Below, piece by piece: positions 51,301 to 58,705 of a stretch of 64,000 nucleotides of DNA. The notes beneath the pieces were generated by a model. That model saw nothing but the letters and a program-made list of their open reading frames with translations. It ran no database searches and was not told where the DNA came from. Position 1 is the stretch's first letter. Each line of letters opens with the position of its first letter. Both the position numbers and the translations under genes were made by a program. The stretch covers positions 711,001 through 775,000 of the forward strand of contig JACCIC010000224.1 in the NCBI GenBank assembly GCA_018907035.1, given 5' to 3'. This stretch comes from Sycobia sp. Sy_11. Taxonomy: Eukaryota > Arthropoda > Insecta > Hymenoptera > Epichrysomallidae.

Positions 51301-54300
51301 AAAGTTAGACCCATTACATAATACTAACATGCACATTACATAATAATATCCTAATTTCTTTTAGACAATTGGTCGTTTTGTGCTATTTAAAAATATTGAG
51401 CACTGTTAGCCCAAGTAAAATTGCACTGCGCTATTTAATCATTTTGACTATTTAATAATATCCTCGATTTTTCGGAATACTAGATGAACATTTCGTTAAA
51501 AAGGAATCCTTAAAAAGTACTATTTTAATTATATACAAAGAATGAACAAAAGCTCCATTCACATAGGTGTGATTACATACTCGAAAATATTGAAAGAGCA
51601 TAATATGTCTGTACTAGTCGATGGCTAGTATCGGACTTGAACTATACAATATTATATAAAATTCCTAGGTACGTTTATTGAAACATCATTATATCATAAT
51701 ATTCTAATATTATAATATTGAACATTATTATGACATTTTATACCTAAAATTTCAAAAAATATTCAAAATTGTCTTCATTAGCAGATGACATGATTTTGTT
51801 TATATTAATAAACGATTTTTAACAGTACATGAAAATTTGTCTTATAATTGGTGATGGATAGGTATAATTAGATATTGTCGGACTGAAACTGAATATTTAC
51901 ATAAAATTTATATACCAATTTTATCAGTGGAAGAATACCGTGAATCCAATGCTGATAAAGCAAAAGCTAGGTCCGGCCGGAAATGTGTATATGTCACCGC
52001 GAATCGAATAAAAATTAAAAATTTTCATTTTATCTTCATTATGAATTCACAAGGTTTTATCTATATTAATAAATGCAATTGTTTTAGCATATGAAGATTT
52101 TACAGGTGCTATGTCAGTCGGTGCTGGATGGGGATGGCTAGATATAGACGGAACTGAAACCGATGATTTACATAAGGTTTCTCTACCAATTTTATCGGCA
52201 GCAGAATGCCATGAATCCAAGTATCATTATACAATACCCGATTCTTCATTTTGTGCAGGATACTTGGAAGGCGGACCTGCTACTTGTAAAGTAAGTTTTC
52301 AAAAAGTAGTAAAAGATAGAAAGCAGTTTTTGTCATAATTTTTTAATTATTATACTTAATTTTTTATAATTATAGGGAGACAGTGGTGGACCAATTATGG
52401 TGAAAGGCCCAAAAGATGAAATGATAGTAGCAGGTATTCTTACTATTAATTTCTATTACTATTATTTCCTTAAGCTAAAATTCTCTACTAATAAATATTA
52501 TATTATCCAACTTGCCGAAAAATGAATTAGATAATATTTATTTTTTCAATGAGAATAAAATTAATTTCGTAATAGATTATTAGAACTATTTAAATTAATA
52601 ATATCTTTACGTATTCTATACGAGGGTGGATTGATAAGTTTCCGGCTTGGCCAAGAAATAGCGTCACTAGGCCTACCTTGAGATGGCGTTTTATAGTAAC
52701 ATCGTTAGATAGCTTGTAGCTATAGTTTAAGTCCGATTGCCATGTTAGTTTAGGTTTGAGAACACGCTGAACAAGACATCTCTGTGTTTTTCGTAAAAAT
52801 GGAAAAGCTGGAAAATTGTGCTGTCATCAAATACTTTTATTTGAAGGGGTTAACGCCAAAGGAAATTAAAGAAGATATGGACTCAACACTGGGGACATCC
52901 TCCCCATCATATTCAACCGTTAAGCAGTGGGTTTCCGAGTTTAAAAAGTTTCGTGTGAGCACCTCTGATGAGCCTCGCTCAGGACGCTCCATTGAGGTCA
53001 CAACTCCAGATATGATAGAAAAAAATCCATCCAATAGTGCTGAAAGATCGCAGATTAAAACTGCGTGAGATAGCTGAGACCTGTAAGATGTCATATGAAC
53101 GTGTACAAAATATTTTGCACCAACATTTGTATATGGAAAAGCTCTGTGCAAGATGGGTGCGGCGTTTACTAACAGTCGACCAAAAATTGATTCAAATGAA
53201 CATTTCTACCGCCAATTTGGCGTTGTATAAGCGTAATCCAAGCGAATTTTTGCGTCGATTCGTAATCGATGACGAAACTTGAGTCCACCACTGCACTCCT
53301 GAAACCAAACAACAGTCTAAACAGTAGATTGGACCAGGGGAACCAACTCCAAAGAAGACAAAAACAATTTTTTCGGCGAACAAGGTTATGGCTACTGTTT
53401 TTTTGGGATTGGAAGAGGTATTATATACATTGATTACCTTGAAAAGGGTAAAACTACTACTGGTCAATACTACGCAGACTTATTGTAACGTTTGAGCCAC
53501 GAAGTGAAAATTAAACGACCTCATTTGGCAAAGAAAAAAATCTTGTTTCATAACGATAACGCACCAGCACACACGTCCGATCATTGCGATGGCTAAAATC
53601 AACGATCTGAAATTTGAATTGATGCCGCACCCTCCCTAGTCTCCAGACCTAGCCCCGAGTGACTATTATCTGTTTCCTAACCTCAAAAAATGGCTTGGCG
53701 GTAAGCGATTGTCGGACAATGAAGAAATAATCGAAGCTGTAAATGGGTATTTTGAGGAGCTTGATGAATCAGTCTATAGAGATGGCATTCTAGACTAGAA
53801 CACCGCTATGAGAAATTTATCAGCCTTGGAGGAGATTATGTTGAGAAATAAAAAAAAAATCTTAAAAATGTTGTTTTTCTTGGTCAGGCTGGAAACTTAT
53901 CTATCCACCCTCGTATAGGGTGTCACAAAAACCTTAAATAACTTAAACTGAAGTAATGTTAGAGCAATATGTTAAATACAAAAGTATTATAATTATTCCC
54001 TGGCTTTCAGTTCGTGAATTTGTATTTGGCCATGACCATGACCTTGAAGGTCGTTCCATGTTCAAACATGATTTTTCAAATGAGAAACTTTTTTATTTGG
54101 AATGAGGTGAACTTTTTTTTTAAGTGTAACCTTATTCATAAGTATGCTCTTTGTCTTGAATGAAGCTTTCAAGGACATTTTGAAAAGATTTTTTCTAGAA
54201 CTTTGAAAAATTATAGCCACTGTAGCTACCTAGGATACCTAGCATTCCCAGTCTGGTTTTCTAAGAACTAAATGAAGCTGCATTATACCGATTTTTGAAT

Positions 54301-55427
54301 AAAACTTATAAATGGTAGTCCTGAAATGGCATAAATACCTTAATAAAATACGTTATATAAAAAATGCATACTTCAATTTTTTGTTCCATTAGATCTTCTA
54401 TTTCTTTAGACTTATATTTATTTTATTTTATTTTATAGTATTTATTTTTCTTTCAAAATTATTTGCAGTAATTTTTTTCGTTATTTATAAATTCTTCCAT
54501 TTTTTCAATGTTTTGAATTTTTTTTTATTCGAATTCAAATTTTTATTTTTATAAACGCAGAATTTAATACATTTTAGTAAACTGTAGGTGGTAATTTGCA
54601 CTAATCAAATTATATCGTTATTATTTATTGAAAAGTTTATTAATTATTTTCCAAAAAATTGAAGTAATTATTAATATTTACGTAAACGTATATAGAATTC
54701 TTCTGGTTATCTAAATGAGTTTTTTTCCTCCTGAGCAAAGATAATATAACTTAAATATGGAAATCTGATTGTTCTGAATTTGTTAAATATACTATAATTA
54801 TTTTAAGAAATTCGGATTTATTTTGATATTTATTATTCAATATACGATAACCGATACCTGACAAACTAAGGACAAAGTATATATATTCTTAGCTTTATAA
54901 TTTATAATTCTTCTTAATGTTTATACTTATATAATATAATAATGTTTTGCTCTATATCAATTTCTTGTAAGTGTAAACAAATAATCTTGCTTCCATTATA
55001 CATTTATTAAAACAATTTTCAATACTTGATTGCTACAGAGGTAAAACAGCTTAACTTACATATCCAAAAAAATTGTGTACGTATTTCTGTACATACATTA
55101 TAATTTAAAAAAAAAACATAAGCATATCAATATTTAAGTTTTCATTTATTAATACTTTTATTCTAACTACATATAAGACGTAATTATTTTATTATTTAAA
55201 ATACTGATGGTTTATCAGTATTTTATACTTAGTTTTAACCCTTATTTATTATTAAAGAAAAAATTTTCTTTATTGATCTCAAAATATTTTTCCTGAAAGG
55301 AGTTAATTCACACACAGATGAAGGATGCGGATATCCTGGCTTCCCAGGTGTAAAAAAGAAAATCAGTTTCTTTCTTGACTGGATAATGGACAAGATTGGT
55401 AATGAACCGTTATGTAGTCGACCATAA
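29806..55427 (+). CDS. Secreted S1A serine protease with N-terminal repeat domain (7 exons)
   Basis: Join of 29806-29859, 30171-30618, 35046-35235, 42289-42470, 52088-52290, 52376-52433 and 55300-55427: 1263 bases, 420 codons plus stop, with all splice phases compatible. Residues 1-14 form a signal peptide; 19-166 are an acidic Tyr/Asn/Gln/Glu-rich repeat region; about 167-420 are a chymotrypsin-fold protease. The triad is His226 (SVAHC), Asp268 (NDIAV) and Ser362 (GDSGGP). The activation site reads K178-VYQG instead of R-IVGG. Cys pairs expected for the fold are present: 211-227, 332-347, 358-388, and 169 (or 167) with 288. The specificity position (chymotrypsin 189) is Ala356 and 216 is Thr384, unlike trypsin. 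It is probably secreted to haemolymph, gut or venom; tissue cannot be told. Introns of 4.4, 7.1, 9.6 and 2.9 kb are loaded with transposons. Confidence 0.85.
29932..30134 (+). mobile_element. tRNA-derived SINE (copy 1) in protease intron 1
   Basis: Flanked by a perfect 13-bp duplication AATTGTTAAAAAA (29919-29931 and 30135-30147). The head resembles a tRNA: box A-like GGCTCGATCGCTAGAGCG and box B-like GAGTTCAAATTCC. The body ends with ATAAATAAAGCGACGTTAAATAAC and poly(A). The same family is at 31911-32079 on the other strand. It lengthens an intron of about 95 bases to 311. Confidence 0.88.
30171..30618 (+). CDS. Protease exon 2 (acidic repeat region)
   Basis: Open from the acceptor GAAAAG to the strong donor GTAAGT at 30619; acceptor TTTTTAG at 30177 is an alternative but would break phase with exon 1. 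Codes residues 19-167. Two 24-residue repeats, residues 65-88 and 89-112, are nearly identical (ENNETTDHEYNGTWNYQNYE versus ENNEITDQEYNETWNYQNYE), with a third diverged unit to about 144. Sequons NET, NGT, NET, NGT are candidate N-glycosylation sites. The end, NHDC, leads into the protease domain. Confidence 0.75.
31837..32290 (-). mobile_element. TIR-element (single arm plus internal hairpin), interrupted by a SINE
   Basis: On the minus strand: hairpin CTGAGGA-T-GAACCG...CGGTTC-GAAA (32287-32253), GTGGTGGGGAT, TTTCAGATCAGTCT, GGGGTGATATTAAACAAGG, TCAGTCTGACTGTCATTAT, then GACTGTAAGACCGATAAAAA at the tip (about 31837). It matches the right half of 56859-57420. The SINE at 31911-32079 sits in the arm. 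Only one arm is seen. Confidence 0.65.
31911..32079 (-). mobile_element. tRNA-derived SINE (copy 2)
   Basis: Minus-strand copy of the family at 29932-30134, with box B GAGTTCGAATCCCGG intact and poly(A) (poly T on plus) at 31911-31928. Flanked by ATACTAATATT at 31900-31910 and 32080-32090. A central segment of about 35 bases present in copy 1 is shorter or missing. Confidence 0.88.
32291..33876. other. Protease intron 2 sequence
   Basis: AT-rich; no further exon or repeat family recognised. Confidence 0.5.
33877..34200 (+). mobile_element. tRNA-headed SINE-like repeat, second family
   Basis: The head CGACGCATTGGTCGAGTGGT, then AAGAGCGCACC, resembles a tRNA 5' half with box A; the box B region is decayed. 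A long unrelated body follows (TGATTGCCCGAACACTAACA, GGTTTTCCCCGTTATAAATA, GACAACCATGTTGATATGCG). No target duplication identified. It could be a SINE or a tRNA pseudogene. Confidence 0.5.
35046..35235 (+). CDS. Protease exon 3 (activation site and catalytic His)
   Basis: Acceptor AAATAG, donor GTATGT. Codes residues 168-230: CGVPQQ, the activation region K-VYQGTIASHLEYPWLTRI, YCAGAMITRAHLL and SVAHC with His226. Both flanking phases fit exons 2 and 4. Confidence 0.92.
35313..35530 (+). mobile_element. SINE-like repeat with box B, third family
   Basis: GATTGGATGCGTACCTGGTA, then AGGTACCAGGTTCGAATCT, looks like tRNA boxes A/B; followed by a body ending GTAATGCTTTACC and a T run. Unlike the other two families in sequence. 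No clear target duplication. Confidence 0.45.
35531..39278. other. Protease intron 3, unclassified sequence
   Basis: AT-rich. A slightly less AT-rich stretch at 35530-36900 holds small ORFs without family resemblance; it may be an old transposon. No exon-like protease piece seen. Confidence 0.4.
39279..39314. repeat. (GA)n microsatellite
   Basis: GA dinucleotides at the edge of a GC-richer block. Confidence 0.9.
39315..40200. other. GC-richer intronic block with (TA)n
   Basis: Less AT-rich than its surroundings, holding a (TA)n run at 39585-39634. ACTAGCTGCCCGACAACGAA at 39558 resembles the ACTAGCTGCCCGGC-type ends of some insect Helitrons. A 99-codon minus-strand ORF (39863-40162) shows no known domain. 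Origin unresolved. Confidence 0.3.
40404..41768 (-). pseudogene. Ty1/copia-type gag-protease remnant with primer-binding site
   Basis: Minus strand. A copia-type primer-binding site TGGTAGCAGAGC (41757-41768) is followed by gag-like sequence: YLKLKKCMNL (about 41430), YSGISGR, LRNNIVQIKLKNYKDSTSFF and FNYMLHTLPDFLSYI (about 41100-41140). Protease follows with DWILDTSCIDHIKDN (about 40510-40560), where copia has WILDSG(A/C)xxH; the catalytic DSG reads DTS. Integrase and RT are not found. Several stops and frame changes. Copia elements make virus-like particles inside the cell; this copy is dead. Confidence 0.7.
41770..42170 (-). repeat. Probable copia LTR
   Basis: Lies directly upstream, in element orientation, of the primer-binding site. 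It includes AATAAAGTACGTTG near the boundary and ends near TTATTCTAATG. The outer boundary (about 42170) is a guess; no second LTR was found. Confidence 0.4.
42289..42470 (+). CDS. Protease exon 4 (catalytic Asp)
   Basis: Acceptor TTTTATAG, donor GTAAGT. Codes residues 232-291: YHSGYVTLSDDRDYEIDYII, HENDIAVGKLQ with Asp268, and ITICLPT with Cys288. Confidence 0.92.
42471..43435. other. Protease intron 4, first part
   Basis: AT-rich, nothing recognised. Confidence 0.5.
43436..43830 (+). repeat. Dispersed Helitron/HINE-like repeat (copy 3)
   Basis: Contains both shared blocks in the order seen at 8947-9290: TAATTTATACAGATAAAGCG to CGGAAGGACATAG, then CAGTTCCACCAGCGGCC to ATTAATACCAGGCC and TTGTATCCAACTTTGAGATT. 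Followed 150 bases later by a (TA)n tract at 43987-44031. Confidence 0.6.
43987..44031. repeat. (TA)n microsatellite
   Basis: TA dinucleotides downstream of the HINE-like repeat. Confidence 0.9.
44032..45293. other. Protease intron 4, unclassified sequence
   Basis: A less AT-rich stretch at 44140-44330 has no identifiable product. A few diverged units with GATTTTCCCAT and ACCTTATGTGT at 44385-44580 suggest a small tandem repeat. Confidence 0.35.
45295..45354. repeat. (TA)n microsatellite
   Basis: About 30 TA units directly before minisatellite-like units. Confidence 0.9.
45400..45615 (+). repeat. Minisatellite units related to 9676-9985
   Basis: TCAAGTGCCTCGAGACGACG and TCCAGGGACGACTTCTACTG are two units resembling the TCCAGGTGTTTC...GACTTCTACGGG units at 9.7 kb. 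The array ends in TAGAAGTCGTC, an inverted echo also seen at about 10051. The 78-codon ORF here is a by-product of the repeat. Confidence 0.5.
46464..47719 (-). mobile_element. mariner element, family A copy 2
   Basis: Closely parallels 18178-19391 in layout and sequence. Minus-strand transposase pieces: ARNEISVAETFIMLEKAFGE (from 47532), EELVMQDRGLTTRALADIIE and ILKDILCLKRVKSRLVI (47084-47299), CIITGDE and YNPETTDQSSEYHGKG, KIKVMLTVFFDYRGVVYYEF (46818-47138), then PPYSPNLAQCDFWLFCKLKR (46574-46870). ITRs are weak (TGTGTAT at the left, TTGTACACA at the right). Several frameshifts; inactive. Confidence 0.82.
47907..48425 (+). mobile_element. mariner 5' half, family B copy 1
   Basis: Starts TACGAGGTGCGTTCAAAAAG. 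The leader has GAGAGTCCGCCTGTATAA and GGTACGCATGCCCCTGA. The transposase N-terminus is at 48126-48330: EVCKMLTKVYGASAMNKARI, YEWYKRFQDGREHVEDDERS, RRPSTSTTDEN. It then breaks off; the remaining end, CTGGAAACTTACTTGTATAT, resembles the right end of the mariner at 15715-16807 rather than an inverted copy of its own left ITR. Confidence 0.75.
48426..51825. other. Protease intron 4, later part
   Basis: Mostly AT-rich. Two GC-richer stretches (49040-49230 and 49680-50100) look repeat-derived, possibly an LTR, but I found no ends, primer site or protein motif to name them. Confidence 0.35.
51826..51975 (+). pseudogene. Decayed duplicate of protease exon 5
   Basis: Lies about 110 bases before the live exon 5, after its own acceptor-like TTTTTAACAG. 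It aligns along the exon: TACATGAAAATTT versus CATATGAAGATTT, TCGGACTGAAACTGAATATT versus ACGGAACTGAAACCGATGAT, TACCAATTTTATCAGTGGAA versus TACCAATTTTATCGGCAGCA, and CGTGAATCC versus CATGAATCC. It has a TGA stop early, and the Cys at the position of Cys332 is Tyr. The donor end is not recognisable. A relict tandem exon duplication. Confidence 0.78.
52088..52290 (+). CDS. Protease exon 5
   Basis: Acceptor TTGTTTTAG, donor GTAAGT. Codes residues 292-359: GAMSVGAGWGWLDIDGTETD, LHKVSLPILSAAECH with Cys332, FCAGYLEGGPATCK with Cys347 and Cys358. Ala356 occupies the S1 specificity position (chymotrypsin 189). Confidence 0.93.
52376..52433 (+). CDS. Protease exon 6 (catalytic Ser)
   Basis: Acceptor AATTATAG, donor GTATTC (weaker). 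Codes GDSGGPIMVKGPKDEMIVA, residues 360-378, with nucleophile Ser362. Intron 5 before it is only 85 bases. Confidence 0.92.
52619..53915 (+). mobile_element. mariner element, near full length, in protease intron 6
   Basis: TA target copies at 52619-52620 and 53914-53915. ITRs of about 34 bases, CGAGGGTGGATTGATAAGTT... at 52621 and its inverted match ending 53913, with only about 5 mismatches. Length of about 1.3 kb is normal for the family. This is the best preserved mariner in the window. Confidence 0.93.
52799..53850 (+). pseudogene. mariner transposase (stops and frameshifts)
   Basis: N-terminal part 52799-53068: MEKLENCAVIKYFYLKGLTP, KQWVSEFKKFRVSTSDEPRS, GRSIEVTTPDM. A frame change near 53030 leads to LKDRRLKLREIAETCKMSYE, RVQNILHQHLYMEKLCARWV and RRLLTVDQK (53037-53282), FVIDDET with the first catalytic Asp, HHCTPETKQQSKQ, then several more frame changes. 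NKVMATVFLGLEEV, HNDNAPAHTSD-like and HPP*SPDLAPSDYYLFPNLK (about 53620-53690) keep the later Asp regions. Mariner transposases cut and paste DNA at TA. At least five disruptions, so not functional. Confidence 0.85.
53916..55299. other. Protease intron 6, remaining part
   Basis: AT-rich, no exon or repeat family recognised before the last exon. Confidence 0.5.
55300..55427 (+). CDS. Protease exon 7 (C-terminus and stop)
   Basis: Acceptor CCTGAAAG. Codes residues 379-420: GVNSHTDEGCGYPGFPGV with Cys388, KISFFLDWIMDKI (the C-terminal helix of S1 proteases), NEPLCSRP, then TAA at 55425-55427. Where the family has S-W-G (214-216) this has S-H-T. Confidence 0.92.
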
Positions 55428-55538
55428 ATATATTATAAATGTTAGTTATTATTTGGGACAAAAGTTTAGTTGATAAAAATTATTTAGAAAAGATAATTGA
55501 TGTTTGATTGATAAAAATATTTTTAATATAGATTGAAA

Positions 55539-55544
55539 AATAAA
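55539..55544 (+). terminator. Candidate poly(A) signal of the protease gene
   Basis: AATAAA 112 bases after the stop codon; the closest canonical hexamer in a plausible position. Confidence 0.5.
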
Positions 55545-56188
55545 TATCTGGAGCGATATCTGGAGGACTAGAAAGAAGAACTTCAAAGGAGATCCTCACG
55601 AGGCTGAATGTAGATTTTTGTCAATAACTACAAGCACGTCTGTAAAAATTTAAATGTCTTTAAAAGATATATCTCAGGCGATCGTAGCTGATAGATAATA
55701 TAATAGAAACATAATAGAGTAATATTTAATAAAAAAAAATTAAATAAAACTAAAATATTGTGTATGATAAAAATTCATTTCTTGTACCGCTCTAAATAAT
55801 CAAAAAAATTATCAGGAGAGGAATTAATATATCATAAAAAGGACATACATATTTGTTTAAATCTGTAATATGCACGCACCATTTGATACCATATATGTAA
55901 AAATATTTAGAAATAAATAATGACATTTGTTTGAATGTAAAATTCATATGAATTAATCTATGAATAGTCGTCTTAAAATATCCAAAGATTTAGTTTTTTC
56001 AATTGATTTTAAGCTCAAAATAAGTAGTGCTTCGGAATGTCTGTTTACTAGTTAATTAGCCTATATAGATAATCGACTAATTATTAAGAAAGGAATCAGA
56101 ATATTAAAAAATGAGAAATAATTTAGACAGCGATACAGAATTTGTTCTTTTTTCAAATGAAGGATATCTGTTGTAAGATTGTGATATA

Positions 56189-56370
56189 CGAGGTGTGTTC
56201 AAAAAGTAACGAGAATGTTTAAATTTCACGGGTTTGGAGAGTCCGCCTGTATAAGAATTTTTTATTATGTTGGTACGCATGCCCCTAAAGTACGATAAAA
56301 TTTTCAGTAATATTCATTGCTTACATTTTAAGTGGCAGTCGCTAACGTTACTCGCTACGTTATTCTTCTT
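56189..56370 (+). mobile_element. mariner 5' end fragment, family B copy 2
   Basis: Starts TACGAGGTGTGTTCAAAAAG; matches 47907-48080 over about 160 bases, including GGTTTGGAGAGTCCGCCTGT and GTACGCATGCCCCT. It stops before the transposase. A possible decayed right end (GTTATTCTTCTTGTTACT) is uncertain. Confidence 0.75.
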
Positions 56371-56858
56371 GTTACTGAATAGCTTACTCGCATTGGAAAT
56401 AATACCTATCCGAGCAAAAAAGGAGTTTCTTAATATATTTTTATCCGAAACATATTAATCTGAAAATTTGTTTTGTTAAACAGAGTAAAACCTTATATAT
56501 AAGTAAAACCTTATAGATAATATTTTTTTTTCAAATACAACGAATTACATTTTATGTTAGGGCAACTTATTTCAGAGCGAGTATCATTTGGACCTTTAGA
56601 TTTTATACCTGCTCGCTCTATCTATGCATGGCTAACACGTGAGGGGGGGGGAGGGTTTGATATTATTTAATTCTATGAGTTTGCCGTTCAATTTTTTGTG
56701 CATTTCTTTGAGAAAGGAAAAGCGCCCTCGTATGGGAAAATAGTATAGAAAATAATTATCTAGATTAACTGTTTTCTATTATTTTAAATAATTAAGTTTT
56801 AAATAATATTCTAAAAATAAAAAATTGTACTTATGTCGACTGTTCCGAATTAAATTAA
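56371..56858. other. Intergenic sequence
   Basis: AT-rich with a GGGGGGGGAGGG run at about 56643. No gene seen. Confidence 0.5.
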
Positions 56859-57420
56859 TTTTTATCGGTCTTACATTCTTTACATTATCATATAATTATA
56901 CTAAAATAATGAAAGTCAGACTGTTCTTGTTTATGATCACCCTCGAAGAATCTGAAATATAACTTTTTACTAAAAATAAATTAGATTAAAAATTAAAAAA
57001 AAAATAATAATAAGAATAACAAGCAATCTGGACAATACTTATCATTCTTTATTAATATAAAAATTATGTTTTTCATTTAATTTAGGAGGGTGGCAGCTTT
57101 TTAAATATAATACAAATAAAAATAAAGTAGCATGCTAGGATTTTCATTTCAGTTTAGTACTTGAAGATGAACCATAGTGGTTCGAAACGTCGGACGCCAA
57201 ACGAGAATTTAAATTTAACGTGGTGGGATCAGTGAGGTTGCCCTTTGCTAACATGGAATATAATTTAATATTTTTATTATTTTTAATTTTTAGTCTAATT
57301 TATTTTTCGTATTAAGTTCTATGTCAGATTCTTTGGGGGTGATGACAAACAAGGACATTCTGACTGCCATTATTGTAGTATAATATATTATAGTATAAAA
57401 ACTGTAAAACCAAGAAAAAT
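56859..57420 (+). mobile_element. TIR element with long inverted arms and internal hairpin
   Basis: Left arm 56859-56995 and right arm 57286-57420 are imperfect inverted repeats of about 135 bases (tip TTTTTATCGGTCTTAC / GTAAAACCAAGAAAAA; inner TAAAAATAAATTAGAT / AGTCTAATTTATTTTT; middle AACAAGAACAGTCTGAC on the complement versus AACAAGGACATTCTGAC). The 290-base centre carries the hammerhead-like hairpin (57161-57195) and GTGGTGGGATCAGTGAGG. No ORF. Non-autonomous; class (DNA transposon, foldback or PLE-derived) uncertain. Confidence 0.7.
57161..57195 (+). other. Hairpin with hammerhead-like core
   Basis: TTGAAGA-T-GAACC-ATAGT-GGTTC-GAAAC, then CGTCGGACG, which can form a second small stem. 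Same layout as 32253-32287 (minus), where the first element reads CTGAGGA and so matches CUGANGA. Confidence 0.45.
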
Positions 57421-57710
57421 ATTTCTTAATTTAAAATAAAGTTCTACCGTGTTATATGTGTCAATATGTGACTTCCGCATGTATATTCTGCGAGTTCCAA
57501 ACAGAAAAGAAAATCTTTCTTAAATCAGGTAAACAAATTGACAAGAGAATTGCACCCAGCTACAGAAATCAAATAATAATTATTTAATAATTTAATAATT
57601 ATTTCATAATATAATAAAATATCAGAATAATTGGTTCTTCGTCGAGAATTTGGTTAATTCATCTACGATAAATTCATTTATGTCTTATTTGTCGACAACA
57701 TTACCAGTCC

Positions 57711-57746
57711 AGAGAGAGAGAGAGGTGGAGAGAGAGATCGAGAGAG

Positions 57747-57795
<49 letters not shown>

Positions 57796-57804
57796 GAGAG
57801 AGAG
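57711..57804. repeat. (GA)n microsatellite
   Basis: About 90 bases of GA repeats with a few substitutions, at the edge of a GC-richer block. Confidence 0.9.
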
Positions 57805-58253
57805 GCCCACATTTACACACGCACGCACACACACGCAGGTCAGGCTGGTCGTCGTCGACTCGTATAATAGCCGAGGGCCATGTCGCGCGGTTCACGCGCC
57901 TCGAGCACATAATCATCAGATATATATAGGGACGAAGAGACGAGCGCGGGCGCTGAAAATAGGAAATGCTGAAGCGCCCAGGCCAGCGCGCGAGGAATGT
58001 GTGTGTGGTGATATAAACAAGGGTTGCGCGCATATATGCGATATTAGGGACATTAAATCGCTATAAAGAGCGCATTAGAAGGGGGTCTCCATCCGCTCGC
58101 CACCCCCTCTCCACTTCTCTTCTTCTCCGGCTCTCGGCCTGCCCTCGAGGGGGCAGTTTAGCGTTTAATTGTCCCGTCCGTGCTATATCAAAGGTTTCGA
58201 TTTCTGCTCGGCTACGCTACGCACCCAGCCGAAAAGGCTACACGCACGTCCGC

Positions 58254-58311
<58 letters not shown>

Positions 58312-58500
58312 TCCAGCCCCCGATGCGCGCGGATATTGTATACGTAAATCTTCTTTATATATGTTTGTAACTTTCTGTCCGTGTGCAAGTGCGTTGGCTT
58401 GCTTCGCTCTTTTTACCTGAGGTCGTGCAAGGCACCCCTCTTCCTGTGTATATGGCTCAGAAGATATCCGCACGCAAGCATCCAATGGATTAAGGTTCTT
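57805..58500. other. GC-rich non-coding block with (TA)n
   Basis: By far the most GC-rich host-like stretch in the window (57840-58250). It contains CG-rich words such as GCGCGCATATATGCG, a (TA)n run at 58259-58309, and no ORF with family resemblance. It could be a promoter or enhancer, or a non-coding first exon, of a gene outside the window. Unproven. Confidence 0.4.
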
Positions 58501-58619
58501 TATATATATATATAAAGTATAAAAAGACTTATCAAAGAGCGACTATCTCAATTAGAGGGGCATCTAAATTGATTGTCAACGCGTTGCCTCAAGTTAACAG
58601 ATATGTGTGCGTGCTTGTG

Positions 58620-58625
<6 letters not shown>

Positions 58626-58703
<78 letters not shown>
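58626..58703. repeat. (GT)n microsatellite
   Basis: About 39 GT units. Confidence 0.95.

Positions 58704-58705
<2 letters not shown>

Noticed and set aside
57650..58066. ORFs on both strands across the (GA)n tract
   Set aside because: Arg/Glu and Ser/Leu runs are translations of the dinucleotide repeat; the flanks show no family similarity.
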